64,000 nt of DNA from Sphingobium xanthum (GTDB lineage Bacteria; Pseudomonadota; Alphaproteobacteria; Sphingomonadales; Sphingomonadaceae): NCBI RefSeq assembly GCF_019737615.1, contig NZ_JAHKKS010000003.1, forward strand, positions 1 to 64,000, in the 5' to 3' direction. Each line of letters starts with the position of its first letter. Position 1 is the stretch's first letter. A program made the translations under genes and the position numbers. Below the pieces are notes generated by a model. The model saw nothing but the letters and a program-made list of their open reading frames with translations, was not told where the DNA came from and made no database searches. Shown here piece by piece: positions 32,685 to 41,333 of the stretch.

Positions 32685-35600
32685 ATGCTCTCCCGCATCT
32701 TCATCGACCGGCCCATTCTCGCCTGGGTCATCGCGACGATCGTGATGCTGTGCGGCATCGGCGCGATCCAGGGCCTGCCGATCGCCCAATATCCCGACAT
32801 CGCCCCGCCGCAGGTGAACATCAGCGCCAATTATCCCGGCGCCTCGGCCGAGGCCGTGCAAAACAGCGTCACCCAGATCATCGAGCAGTCGCTGAACGGC
32901 ATCGATGGCCTGCTCTATTTCCAGTCCTCGTCGGACGCGCGCGGCCGCGCCAACATCACCGCCACCTTCACCAAGGGCACCGATCCGGACATCGCGCAGG
33001 TCCAGGTCCAGAACCAGCTCCAGTCCGTGATCGCGCGCCTGCCCCAGCAGGTGCAACAGAACGGCGTGCAGGTGCGCAAGGCGAACAACGACATCCTGCT
33101 GATCACCGGCATTTACGACGCCTCGAACCGGCTGAGCGCGCAGCAGGTCTCGGACTATCTCTCATCCAATTTCCAGGACACGCTGAGTCGCGTGCCGGGC
33201 GTCGGCCAAGTCAACGTGTTCGGATCGCCCAATGCGATGCGCATCTGGCTAAACCCGGACCGACTGGCGAGCTACCAGCTTATCCCGAGCGACGTCATCG
33301 CTGCGGTTCAGGCCCAGAATACCGAGATCGCCGCCGGCCAGCTCGGCGCCGAGCCGGCCGCGCCGGACCAGTATCTCAACGTCCCCGTGACGGCGCAGTC
33401 GCGCCTCAAGACGCCCGAGGAATTCCGCAACATCGTGGTCAAGACCCTGTCGAGCGGTGCGACCGTCCGGCTTGCGGATGTCGCGCGGGTCGAGATCGGC
33501 GCCGACAATTATACCGTGTCGATCCACGTCAATGGCCATCCCGGCGCCGGCATGGCCTTCCAGCTCGCGCCCGGCGCCGACGCGCTGACGACCTCGGAGC
33601 TGATCAAGGCCCGCGTGGACGAGCTCGCCAAGGGCTTCCCCGAAGGCTTCAAATACGGCTTCGCGCAGGACACGACCGCGTTCATCAAGCTCTCGATCTC
33701 GGAAGTGACGAAGACGCTGCTCGAGGCCGTGATCCTCGTCGCCCTCGTCATGTTCGCCTTCCTGCAGAACTGGCGCGCAACCCTGATCCCGATGATCGCC
33801 GTGCCGGTCGTCCTGCTCGGCACGTTCGCCATCCTCTATCTCGCCGGCTACACGATCAACACGCTGACCCTGTTCGGCCTCGTCCTCTCGATTGGCCTGC
33901 TCGTCGATGATGCCATCGTCGTGGTGGAGAATGTCGAGCGGCTCCTCGAAGAAAATCCGGGCATGACCGTGCGCGAGGCGACAATGGAGTCGATGCGCGA
34001 GATCACGATGGCACTCATCGCCATCGCGCTCGTCCTATCAGCCGTGTTCATGCCGATGGCTTTCTTCGGCGGCTCGACCGGCGTGATCTACCGTCAGTTC
34101 GCGATCACGATCGTCTCGGCCATGGGCTTGTCGGTGCTGGTTGCCATCGTCCTGTCACCGGCCCTCACCACGATCCTGCTCAAGCCCCGCCGACCCGAGG
34201 GCGATTCCCGGCCCGAGGACAGGAGCTGGCTCGAGCGCCGCCTGCCCCGCGTAAGCGCCGGCCTCAAACGCGCGGGCGAGGCCTTCAACCGCTACTTCGC
34301 CCGCGGGCTCGAGCGTTATATCGTGACCATCCGCAAGCTGGTCGACCGCAAGTTTGCGGCGCTGCTTGCCTATGGCGTGGTCGTGGTGCTGTTGGTCGTG
34401 CTGTTCCAGCGCCTGCCGACCGGCTTCCTGCCGAACGAGGATCAGGGCACGGGCATCGTCAGCTTCCAACTGCCCACCGGCGCGACGATCAACCGCACCA
34501 AGGAGATCCAGACCGCCGTCGAGCAATATTTCGAGAAGTATGAGAGCGGCACGGTCGAGACCTTCTTCACCGTCGCGGGCACCTCCGGCCCGGGCGGCAA
34601 TATCGGCCAGAATGTCGGCCGCGGCTTCATCATGTTCAAACCTTGGGACGAGCGGCCCGGCGCCGAGAATTCGACCGATGCGGTAACCCGCCGCGCCAGC
34701 CAGTCGCTCGCGGTCATGCGCGACGCGCAGATCTTCGCGCTGACGCCGCCCGCCGTGCCCGGCCTCGGCCAGTCGACCGGCTTCGAGGTGCAGATCCTCA
34801 ATGCTGGTAATCTGAGCGCCGAAGCTTTCAACGCCGCGCGCGACAAGGTGCTTGCCGCCGCTCGCGCCGACCCGTCGCTCAGCGCCGTGCGCCTGCAGGA
34901 AATGCCGGACGTCGCCTCGCTCCACATCGATATCGATCACCAGAAGCTGGCCGCGCTGGGCCTGACCCAGGCCGACGTCAACTCGACGCTCTCAGCCGCT
35001 TGGGGCGGGCGCTACATCAACGATTTCGTCGATCAGGGCCGCGTGAAGCGCGTCTATGTCCAGGCCGACATGCAGTATCGCGCCAAGCCGGAGGATCTCG
35101 CCGCCTGGCAAGTGCGCGGGCGCGACGGCCAGATGGCGCCCTTCTCCTCCTTCTCCACGATCAGCTGGTCGATGGCGCCGCCGAGCCTCTCGCGCTTCAA
35201 TGGCGTGCCCTCGTTCCAGATCATGGGACAGGCCGCGCCCGGCTACAGCTCCGGCGAGGCGATGCGCCGCATCGAACAGCATGTCGCCGACGTGCCGGGC
35301 GTCGGCATCGCCTTCTCCGGCCTCTCCTTCCAGGAGCGCCTGTCGCAGGGACAGGGGCCGATCCTCTATGCGCTCTCGCTGCTCGTCGTTTTCCTGTTCC
35401 TCGCCGCGCTCTACGAGAGCTGGACGATCCCGATCGCGGTGCTGCTCATCGTCCCGCTCGGCCTCATCGGCGCGGTGCTGGCCGTAACCCTGCGCGGCCT
35501 CGTCAACGACATCTTCCTGCAGATCGGCCTCATCACCACGATGGGCCTCGCCGCCAAGAATGCGATCCTGATGATCGAGTTCGCCGAGCAGGCCGAGAAG

Positions 35601-35900
35601 CGCGGCATGCGCATCATCGATGCGGCGATCGAGGCAGCGCGCCTGCGGCTGCGTCCGATCATGATGACCTCCATGGCCTTCATCTTCGGCATGATGCCGC
35701 TCGCCCTCTCCACCGGCGCTGGCGCCAACGGCCGCATCGCCATCGGCACGGCCGTCGTCGGCGGCATGCTCACTGCGACGGTCCTTGCCCTGTTTTACAT
35801 CCCCCTCTTCTTCATCCTGGTCCGCCGCACCACGCGCGACACGTTGCAGAAGATCAGCGCGCGCATCGTGGCACGCCGCGCACAATCGAGGTCGGAATGA
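32685..35900 (+). CDS. RND multidrug efflux transporter, AcrB/MexB (HAE1) type
   Basis: A 1071-residue inner-membrane pump with the usual two sets of six helices and two large periplasmic loops. Start MLSRIFIDRPILAWVIAT and the proton-relay segment GLLVDDAIVVVENVERL in helix 4 are standard. Length is right for HAE1 pumps that expel hydrophobic drugs, dyes and detergents. It is the middle gene of a complete adaptor-pump-channel operon; its TGA overlaps the outer-membrane gene by 4 bp. Substrate range cannot be told from sequence. Confidence 0.95.
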   Translation: MLSRIFIDRPILAWVIATIVMLCGIGAIQGLPIAQYPDIAPPQVNISANYPGASAEAVQNSVTQIIEQSLNGIDGLLYFQSSSDARGRANITATFTKGTDPDIAQVQVQNQLQSVIARLPQQVQQNGVQVRKANNDILLITGIYDASNRLSAQQVSDYLSSNFQDTLSRVPGVGQVNVFGSPNAMRIWLNPDRLASYQLIPSDVIAAVQAQNTEIAAGQLGAEPAAPDQYLNVPVTAQSRLKTPEEFRNIVVKTLSSGATVRLADVARVEIGADNYTVSIHVNGHPGAGMAFQLAPGADALTTSELIKARVDELAKGFPEGFKYGFAQDTTAFIKLSISEVTKTLLEAVILVALVMFAFLQNWRATLIPMIAVPVVLLGTFAILYLAGYTINTLTLFGLVLSIGLLVDDAIVVVENVERLLEENPGMTVREATMESMREITMALIAIALVLSAVFMPMAFFGGSTGVIYRQFAITIVSAMGLSVLVAIVLSPALTTILLKPRRPEGDSRPEDRSWLERRLPRVSAGLKRAGEAFNRYFARGLERYIVTIRKLVDRKFAALLAYGVVVVLLVVLFQRLPTGFLPNEDQGTGIVSFQLPTGATINRTKEIQTAVEQYFEKYESGTVETFFTVAGTSGPGGNIGQNVGRGFIMFKPWDERPGAENSTDAVTRRASQSLAVMRDAQIFALTPPAVPGLGQSTGFEVQILNAGNLSAEAFNAARDKVLAAARADPSLSAVRLQEMPDVASLHIDIDHQKLAALGLTQADVNSTLSAAWGGRYINDFVDQGRVKRVYVQADMQYRAKPEDLAAWQVRGRDGQMAPFSSFSTISWSMAPPSLSRFNGVPSFQIMGQAAPGYSSGEAMRRIEQHVADVPGVGIAFSGLSFQERLSQGQGPILYALSLLVVFLFLAALYESWTIPIAVLLIVPLGLIGAVLAVTLRGLVNDIFLQIGLITTMGLAAKNAILMIEFAEQAEKRGMRIIDAAIEAARLRLRPIMMTSMAFIFGMMPLALSTGAGANGRIAIGTAVVGGMLTATVLALFYIPLFFILVRRTTRDTLQKISARIVARRAQSRSE

Positions 35901-37291
35901 TGCGCCGGCTCGCCCTCGCCACGCTGATGCTACCGCTTGCCGGCTGCTCGCTTGCGCCCGCCTATGAGCGCGGCGTGGCGCCGGTCCCGGCCAGCCTGCC
36001 GAGCGGCGAGAGCTACAAGGCAGACTATGCCGCGCTGCCGAGCGCCAATCAGGCGGACCTGTTCCGCGATAAGGGGCTGCAGAAGCTCATCGCGCTCGCG
36101 CTGGAGAATAACCGCGACCTGCGCCTCGCCGCCGCCAATATCGCCCGCGCCCGCGCGCAATTCCGTATCCAGCGCGCCGAACTGTTCCCACAGATCGATG
36201 CCGGCGGCGACATAACGCGCCGCTCCTCCGGCGGGACGCCCGCGACGACGATCGCCACGGCCGATCTCTCCATCACCAATTACGAGATCGACATTTTCGG
36301 CCGCATCCGCTCGCTGACCAATGCCGCGCGCAACAGCTATCGCGCCAGCGAAGCCGATGCGCAGGCCGTGCGCCTCGCGCTCGTCGGCGACATCGTCCAG
36401 GCCTGGCTGACGCATGCCGCCGATAAAAGCCTGCTCGATCTCGCGACGGCGACTGCTGCCGCCGCGCAGAAGACCGTCGATCTGACGCAGGCGCGCCTCA
36501 CCGGCGGCATCGCCCCACGCACCGACCTGCGTCAGGCCCAGACGATCCTCGCCACGGCGCAGTCGGACGTCGCACGCTACACGACGGCGATCGCGCAGGA
36601 CCGCAACCTGATAGAGTTTCTGGTCGGCGTGCCGATCGATCCGACCCTGCTCCCCGCCGCCATCGAAACCGCTGGCGCCCGCATCGGCGAGCCGTCGATC
36701 GCCATGAGCAGTGAAGTCCTGCTGCGCCGGCCGGATATCATGGCGGCGGAATATGACCTGCGCGCCGCCAATGCACAGATCGGTGCCGCGCGCGCCGCCC
36801 TGTTCCCGCGCATCACGCTCGGTGGCCTGATCGGCCTCGTAGGCCCGTCGCTCGAAGGGCTGTTCGGCAATGCCGGCACCAGCAGCGCGCAAGGCACCGC
36901 GGCGGCGACCTATCCGATTTTCCAGGCCGGCGCGGGCCGCGCTAATGTTGCCTCCAGCGAGGCCCAGCGCGATGCCCTGCTCGCAACCTATGAGAAGGCG
37001 ATCCAGACCGCCTATCGCGAGACGGCCGACGCCCTCGCCCGTCGCGGCACGATCGCCGATCAGCTCGTCGCTGACCGCCTGCGCGTAACGGCAGCCGAGG
37101 ATGCCCGCATGCTGTCCGAAGCGCGCTATCGCGGCGGCGTGGACAGCTTCCTGCAGGCGCTCGACGCGCAACGCTCCGCCTATTCGGCACAGCGCACGTT
37201 GGTCGCAACGGAGCTGGAAGCCGCGACCAACCGGGTGACGCTCTATCGCGTGCTGGGCGGCGAGGCGGCCGCCAGCGCACCGGCGAACTAG
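35897..37291 (+). CDS. Outer-membrane efflux channel lipoprotein, OprM/NodT type
   Basis: A 464-residue TolC-like channel. Signal MMRRLALATLMLPLAGCS has a lipobox, so it should be acylated. Two OEP repeats are seen: LQKLIALALENNRDLRLAAANIARARAQ in the first half, and VLLRRPDIMAAEYDLRAANAQIGAARAALFP in the second. The start is set by the overlap with the pump gene. It converges on sufE with a 4-bp overlap. Confidence 0.93.
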   Translation: MMRRLALATLMLPLAGCSLAPAYERGVAPVPASLPSGESYKADYAALPSANQADLFRDKGLQKLIALALENNRDLRLAAANIARARAQFRIQRAELFPQIDAGGDITRRSSGGTPATTIATADLSITNYEIDIFGRIRSLTNAARNSYRASEADAQAVRLALVGDIVQAWLTHAADKSLLDLATATAAAAQKTVDLTQARLTGGIAPRTDLRQAQTILATAQSDVARYTTAIAQDRNLIEFLVGVPIDPTLLPAAIETAGARIGEPSIAMSSEVLLRRPDIMAAEYDLRAANAQIGAARAALFPRITLGGLIGLVGPSLEGLFGNAGTSSAQGTAAATYPIFQAGAGRANVASSEAQRDALLATYEKAIQTAYRETADALARRGTIADQLVADRLRVTAAEDARMLSEARYRGGVDSFLQALDAQRSAYSAQRTLVATELEAATNRVTLYRVLGGEAAASAPAN

Positions 37292-37707
37292 GCGCTTTCG
37301 CCTGCCGCCAGCCGCGTCGCCGTCTCGCGGATCAGCGTGATCATGTTCGGCAGGCCCTGCGTGCGGTTCGACGATAATTGCCGCTTGAGATCGAACGGCG
37401 CCAGCGCATCCGCGATGTCGAAGCGCGCCACTTCTTCCGGCATCCGGTCCTGCACGGTCAACAGCACCAGCGCGATGATGCCCTTGGTGATCGCGGCATT
37501 GCTGTCCGCCAGAAAATGCAGCGCGCCATTGTCGAGCCGCGTCGGATAGACCCAGACCGCCGCCGAGCAGCCGCGCACCAGGGTCACGTCGGTCTTCAGC
37601 GCATCCGGCATCGGCTCCAGCGCGCGGCCGAGATCGATCAGCAGGCGATAGCGCTCATCGCCTTCGAGCAGTTCGTAGTCATCCCGGATTTGCTGGAGCG
37701 TCGTCAT
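37288..37707 (-). CDS. sufE: SufE-family Fe-S cluster assembly sulphur acceptor
   Basis: A 139-residue protein with the SufE signature: the conserved Cys in VTLVRGCSAAVWVYPT accepts persulphide sulphur from SufS and passes it on for Fe-S cluster building. DDYELLEGDERYRLLIDLGRALEP and FDIADALAPFDLKRQLSSNR are typical ends. I use the second Met, preceded by GGGG; another Met lies three codons upstream. No other suf genes are here. It lies last on the strand of the psp array, 60 bp after the final small gene. Confidence 0.92.
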   Translation of the reverse strand: MTTLQQIRDDYELLEGDERYRLLIDLGRALEPMPDALKTDVTLVRGCSAAVWVYPTRLDNGALHFLADSNAAITKGIIALVLLTVQDRMPEEVARFDIADALAPFDLKRQLSSNRTQGLPNMITLIRETATRLAAGESA

Positions 37708-37766
37708 GCGCCCCATATAGGCCGCGCGGCTCGCCAGACCAGCGAAACCGAGCGGGCCTCATGTCA

Positions 37767-38033
37767 TCAGAGGTCGATGCCCGCCGCGATCGCTTCCAGC
37801 TTGCGGATCCGCTCCTTGAGGTCTGCAACGTCGATGCGCGTCGCGGCGGAGACTGTACTCGCACCGCCATCCCGCACGCCGGGCTCGCGCTGGCCGGCAA
37901 CGAGGTCCAGCTCGGCGCGCTTCAGCGCCAGCCAGCCGTTCCAGCCCTTGAGCCCGGCATAAGCGAGGATCGCGATCCAGCCGGTCATGATCAGCGCCAT
38001 GGCGCCATATTGTACGATGCTCAGGTCGGTCAT
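37767..38033 (-). CDS. Small membrane protein of the psp array, PspB-like tail (divergent)
   Basis: An 88-residue protein with an N-terminal membrane helix (YGAMALIMTGWIAILAYAGL) and a C-terminal coiled coil (VADLKERIRKLEAIAAGIDL). The end resembles a shortened form of the ERxxxLERI pattern found in the neighbouring small genes. It probably descends from the same family but is the most divergent. Role unknown; envelope stress is inferred from position. Confidence 0.68.
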   Translation of the reverse strand: MTDLSIVQYGAMALIMTGWIAILAYAGLKGWNGWLALKRAELDLVAGQREPGVRDGGASTVSAATRIDVADLKERIRKLEAIAAGIDL

Positions 38034-38070
38034 GTTCCTGTCGTCCTTCCTGAAGACGTGAGCTCGTGGC

Positions 38071-38337
38071 TCAGGCCCGGTCGATCTGTCTCAGTTTGTC
38101 GAATTCACGGTCGAGCGCGGTGCTGCTGTCGGTCGCGAGGCGTTCCAGAACCGCGACACGCTCCTTGAGCTGGCGGACCTCATCACGCAGCCGGTCGGCC
38201 TCCGCATTGTCTTGCGAACCGTGCAGACCGGCGAAGCGCTCGCCGCGAAAGCGACGCCCGACGCCTAGCTTGGCGCGGATGATGCTGCCGATGGTCACGA
38301 TCAACACGATGCCGATCACCATTTCATGGGCGTTCAT
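38071..38337 (-). CDS. Small membrane protein of the psp array, PspB-like tail
   Basis: An 88-residue protein: membrane helix (MVIGIVLIVTIGSIIRA), basic linker, then coiled coil VRQLKERVAVLERLATD followed by LDREFDKLRQ. The coiled-coil signature KERVxVLERxATD recurs in its neighbours and recalls the PspB C-terminus. It lies 26 bp after the previous gene on the strand. No enzyme motif. Confidence 0.75.
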   Translation of the reverse strand: MNAHEMVIGIVLIVTIGSIIRAKLGVGRRFRGERFAGLHGSQDNAEADRLRDEVRQLKERVAVLERLATDSSTALDREFDKLRQIDRA

Positions 38338-38363
38338 TCGTTTCCTCCTCGTATCCTGTTCGC

Positions 38364-38666
38364 TCAGTGCCCGCCCAGCCGGGGCGTCGCACCATGCTCG
38401 CGCTCGTCACGGAGAAGCTCGATCTCGTCGGAGAGATCAGCGCCCCGGTCGGTCGCAATCCGTTCCAGCACGCGGACGCGCTGCTCCAGCCGCTCGACCT
38501 GTGCCGCATATTGCGCGGCCTTCTCCGCCGTCTGGCTACCCAGCACGTCCAGCTCGCGTTCGCGCAATGCCGTGTTGCGCTTGTGCATCTTGTTGAGGAC
38601 ATCGGCGATCACCGGAATGCCCACGACGATCATGAAGAAGCCGATGACGAGAAATGTCTTGTCCAT
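38364..38666 (-). CDS. Small membrane protein of the psp array, PspB-like tail
   Basis: A 100-residue protein: N-terminal membrane helix (FLVIGFFMIVVGIPVIADVL), then a long coiled coil ending VERLEQRVRVLERIATD and LSDEIELLRDE. The helix contains VxGIPVIxxVL, close to PspB's GMPWLIFHYV in placement. Spacing to the upstream gene is 11 bp, so it is almost surely co-transcribed. Confidence 0.77.
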   Translation of the reverse strand: MDKTFLVIGFFMIVVGIPVIADVLNKMHKRNTALRERELDVLGSQTAEKAAQYAAQVERLEQRVRVLERIATDRGADLSDEIELLRDEREHGATPRLGGH

Positions 38667-38677
38667 GTCCGTCTTTC

Positions 38678-39004
38678 TCAGTTGCTCGGGCCGCGCAGCG
38701 ATTCGATCTCGTGCGTCAGGCTAAGCGAGCTGTCTGTCACGATCCTTTCGACATTCGCGAGCCGGTCCTTGACGGCCCCAAGCTCGGCGCGAAGCTGCGC
38801 ATTCTCCTGGCTGAGCAACTTCACGCGCTCGATCGTTTCCTCGTTGCGCTGCGGATAGACGGCCTTGCCCCAGCTGTTTTCCAGCGGATAACCGTTGCGC
38901 ACTCGCAGCCAGGTCGTGACGACCCATCCGAGTACACCGGTGACGCCAACGATGGTGACGACAGGGGCGATCGTCGCGAAGAACTGAACTTTTTCCGCAT
39001 CCAT
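38678..39004 (-). CDS. Small membrane protein of the psp array, PspB-like tail
   Basis: A 108-residue protein with a membrane helix (FFATIAPVVTIVGVTGVLGWVV), then TTWLRVRNGYPLEN, a motif shared almost exactly with the next gene (TTWIRARHGYPIEN), and a coiled coil ending LGAVKDRLANVERIVTD, LTHEIESLR. The shared RxxxGYPxEN segment marks these two as close paralogues. Confidence 0.78.
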   Translation of the reverse strand: MDAEKVQFFATIAPVVTIVGVTGVLGWVVTTWLRVRNGYPLENSWGKAVYPQRNEETIERVKLLSQENAQLRAELGAVKDRLANVERIVTDSSLSLTHEIESLRGPSN

Positions 39005-39071
39005 TGCTCTACATCCTTAGTCTGGCCGTCGGCCCGCCCGATCGTTCGACGGGGGCCTGATCGGCCGATGT

Positions 39072-39368
39072 TCAGCGCAGCTTCTCGATCTCGTCGGAGA
39101 GACGGGCCGGTGCATCGGTCGCGATGCGCTCCAGCACCCGCAGCCGTTCCTCGAGCCGACCGATCTGATCCTTGAGCTGGCCATTTTCGTTGGTCAGCAG
39201 CTCGATCTTGCGGTCTGCCCCAAGGTCGCCCTTGCTGGTCATTCCACCCCATTCATTCTCGATCGGATAGCCATGCCTGGCCCTGATCCAGGTGGTAATG
39301 ATCCAGGCGCCGAAAGACATCCCGATGATCGCGATGACGAAGGCCGGTCCACCCCATTGCATGTCCAC
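39072..39368 (-). CDS. Small membrane protein of the psp array, PspB-like tail
   Basis: A 98-residue protein: membrane helix (PAFVIAIIGMSFGAWIITTW), RARHGYPIENEWGG, then coiled coil IGRLEERLRVLERIATD and LSDEIEKLR. This is the clearest copy of the array's tail signature. It precedes its closest relative by 67 bp on the strand and lies 55 bp after the 38-residue gene. Confidence 0.8.
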   Translation of the reverse strand: MDMQWGGPAFVIAIIGMSFGAWIITTWIRARHGYPIENEWGGMTSKGDLGADRKIELLTNENGQLKDQIGRLEERLRVLERIATDAPARLSDEIEKLR

Positions 39369-39423
39369 TCACTCCCCAATTCCGCGGCGCGCCTGCGCGC
39401 AGCCTGTTCACTTCGCAGCCTGT

Positions 39424-39540
39424 TCACTTCCTGGTGCGGTTGCCCTGATCGAGCGCCCGGCGGCGGCCAAAGGCCTGGCTCAACAAGATGCCGACACTGC
39501 CGACCATGAGCCCCAAAACGAAGAACGGCACCGGATCCAT
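39424..39540 (-). CDS. 38-residue membrane peptide in the psp array
   Basis: A short gene: MDPVPFFVLGLMVGSVGILL, then SQAFGRRRALDQGNRTRK. One membrane helix and a strongly basic tail, so the C-terminus should stay in the cytoplasm. GCGGAA lies before the ATG. It fits snugly between pspC (32 bp) and the next small gene, on the same strand. No homologue is recognised. Confidence 0.6.
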   Translation of the reverse strand: MDPVPFFVLGLMVGSVGILLSQAFGRRRALDQGNRTRK

Positions 39541-39572
39541 GTCATTCCGCTTTCCCTGTTGGCAGCCTGCGC

Positions 39573-39953
39573 TCAGCGCAGGCTGTCGATCTCGTCCGCC
39601 AGGCGCGTGTTGCGGCTGGTGTAGAAAGCCTCGATGTCCGAGAGGCGGCGGTCGATGTCGCGGAAGGTCGAGCGCACATTGCGGGTCGAACGGCCCGGAT
39701 TGCTGCGCACGCCTTGCCAGAACTTCTGGTCATCCTGGTCGGCATAGAGGCCCGAGGGCTTCGGATCGGCCATCCAGGCAGCCATGAAGTAGGCGATCAG
39801 CGTCCAGGGGAAAGCGCCCATCAGGGTGACCAGCACGGCGCCGATGCGAACCCAGAGAACGTCGATCCCGGTATAGTCGGCGATGCCGGCGCAGACGCCC
39901 ATCCACTTGGCATTCTGCTTGTCGAGGTAGAATTTCGTGCGACGAGCGGACAT
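39573..39953 (-). CDS. pspC: Phage-shock protein C (PspC domain)
   Basis: A 126-residue protein. The PspC domain (about 5-65) has KFYLDKQNAKWMGVCAGIADYTGID and VLWVRIGAVLVTLMGAFPWTLIAYFMAAW. PspC senses inner-membrane trouble and, with PspB, frees PspF from PspA. The C-terminal part is a coiled coil ending RRLSDIEAFYTSRN, LADEIDSLR, echoing the tails of the downstream small genes. The ATG lies 1 bp after the pspB stop; a long upstream frame is an artefact over pspB. Confidence 0.92.
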   Translation of the reverse strand: MSARRTKFYLDKQNAKWMGVCAGIADYTGIDVLWVRIGAVLVTLMGAFPWTLIAYFMAAWMADPKPSGLYADQDDQKFWQGVRSNPGRSTRNVRSTFRDIDRRLSDIEAFYTSRNTRLADEIDSLR

Positions 39954-39954
39954 T

Positions 39955-40218
39955 TCAGTTCCTCCGTTCGAAGGTGTAGTCTTCCGTTTCGACCGTGCGG
40001 GCCGGACGGAAATCGGGGTTGTCGGCGGCGATGATGCGCTCGACGGTCTGGAGGCGCTCCTCCAGGCGACGGGCCAGCACATGCATCTCATCGAGCAGGC
40101 GCTCGTCCTCGTCGGTGATCTTGGGCGCCTGCTTCCACTTGGTGACATAGTGGAAGATCAGCCAGGGCATGCCGATGAAGATCGTGACGATCGCGACAAT
40201 GGGGATGAAGTCATCCAT
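39955..40218 (-). CDS. pspB: Phage-shock protein B
   Basis: An 87-residue protein with a membrane helix (IPIVAIVTIFIGMPWLIFHYV), the linker TKWKQAPKITDEDERLLDEM and a coiled coil ARRLEERLQTVERIIAADNP. This is the standard PspB layout. It partners PspC in sensing. The last 15 residues are variable. It starts 3 bp after pspA ends. Confidence 0.9.
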   Translation of the reverse strand: MDDFIPIVAIVTIFIGMPWLIFHYVTKWKQAPKITDEDERLLDEMHVLARRLEERLQTVERIIAADNPDFRPARTVETEDYTFERRN

Positions 40219-40221
40219 GGC

Positions 40222-40893
40222 TTAGCCCTCCTTCTTGGCCTGAGCGGCCTTCAATGCTTCAAGCTCGGCCTCGACCTTGTCGCTCGACTGCAGCTCGGCG
40301 ATTTCCTGCTCCAGCGTCTTGGGCTGGTTGCCCAGGCCCATCGCGTCGGCATGGCCTTCGGCGACGTCCACGCGGCGTTCGAGCATCTCGAAGCGCGAGA
40401 AGGCATCCTGCACACGCTCGCCATTGTACATTTCGCGGGCGCGCAAGCGCGTCTCGGCGCTCTGCATGCGGGTCACCAGGCTGTTCTGGCGGGCGCGGGC
40501 TTCGCGCAGCTTGCCTTGCAGCTTGGCGATATCCTCTTCCGAGGCGTGCAGCGCGTCATCGAGCACGGCGATCTGGCCCTTGAGCTGATCGGCCATGTCG
40601 GCGGCCTTGCGGCGCTCGACAAGAGCCGCCTTGGCGAGGTCTTCGCGGTCCTTGGACAGCGCGAGCTCGGCCTTTTCCTTCCAGCTCTCCTGCAGCGCAT
40701 CGAGCTTGGCGATGTGGCGGCGCATTTCCTTCTGATCGGCAATGGTGCGGGCGGCGGACGCTCGAACCTCGACCAGCGTTTCCTCCATTTCGAGGATGAT
40801 CATGCGAATCATCTTCGCCGGATCCTCGGCCCGATCCAGAAGATCGGTCACGTTGGCGGCGATGATGTCGCGGGTGCGAGAGAAGATACCCAT
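40222..40893 (-). CDS. pspA: Phage-shock protein A (PspA/IM30 family)
   Basis: A 223-residue, almost wholly coiled-coil protein: N-terminal amphipathic helix GIFSRTRDIIAANVTDLLDR, then DPAKMIRMIILEMEETLVEVR, typical of PspA. It inhibits PspF in unstressed cells and forms membrane-stabilising assemblies under stress. It is the first large gene of the psp operon, 81 bp after the 59-residue peptide gene. Confidence 0.95.
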   Translation of the reverse strand: MGIFSRTRDIIAANVTDLLDRAEDPAKMIRMIILEMEETLVEVRASAARTIADQKEMRRHIAKLDALQESWKEKAELALSKDREDLAKAALVERRKAADMADQLKGQIAVLDDALHASEEDIAKLQGKLREARARQNSLVTRMQSAETRLRAREMYNGERVQDAFSRFEMLERRVDVAEGHADAMGLGNQPKTLEQEIAELQSSDKVEAELEALKAAQAKKEG

Positions 40894-40974
40894 CAGTCCA
40901 ATACTCCAATCCGATAATCTGGGTGCCGGGGCGGGGTTGAGGGGCTTACCCGCCCCGGCTTGTCGAGCAAGCCG

Positions 40975-41154
40975 TCACGCAAGGGAATGTGCAGACTTGC
41001 CGGGGACATTGTCCAGTGCCGACGCAACCGTCTGGCTCACTTTCGAGCCATCGACTGCGGGGGCGACCGCGCCTGCCACCATGGCGGCGCTGAAAACGAC
41101 GGTGAGCAGAGCTGCCACGACCGTGCTGTTGAGGGTGTTGAGATAGTTCGTCAT
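40975..41154 (-). CDS. 59-residue exported or membrane peptide ahead of pspA
   Basis: A short gene beginning MTNYLNTLNSTVVAALLTVV, then FSAAMVAGAVAPAVDGSK and SQTVASALDNVPGKSAHSLA. The first 30 residues look like a signal peptide or membrane helix. AGGA sits about 9 nt before the ATG. It is the first gene behind the sigma-54 promoter, so it should be induced with pspABC. No family recognised. Confidence 0.65.
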   Translation of the reverse strand: MTNYLNTLNSTVVAALLTVVFSAAMVAGAVAPAVDGSKVSQTVASALDNVPGKSAHSLA

Positions 41155-41217
41155 GTTGGTCTTCCTGATCCTGTGTTAGCCTTCAAAGCCCGCTCATTGG
41201 CGGATTGCCCTTAGCGT

Positions 41218-41233
41218 TGCATAAGCCGTGCCA
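41218..41233 (-). promoter_or_regulatory. Sigma-54 promoter of the psp operon
   Basis: On the minus strand TGGCACG-GCTT-ATGCA matches the sigma-54 consensus TGGCACG-N4-TTGCW with one change, and the GG and GC doublets have the required 10-bp spacing. It drives the 59-residue gene and pspABC; PspF, encoded divergently, would be the activator. Confidence 0.78.
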
Positions 41234-41333
41234 GTTTGAAGAAATGGCGGAATTACGTCACTTTCCTTCATCTCCCGTTCATGCAAGCGCCTGACCTCTT
41301 GCGAAGAGGTGGGAAATATTCCTAATAGTTGGC

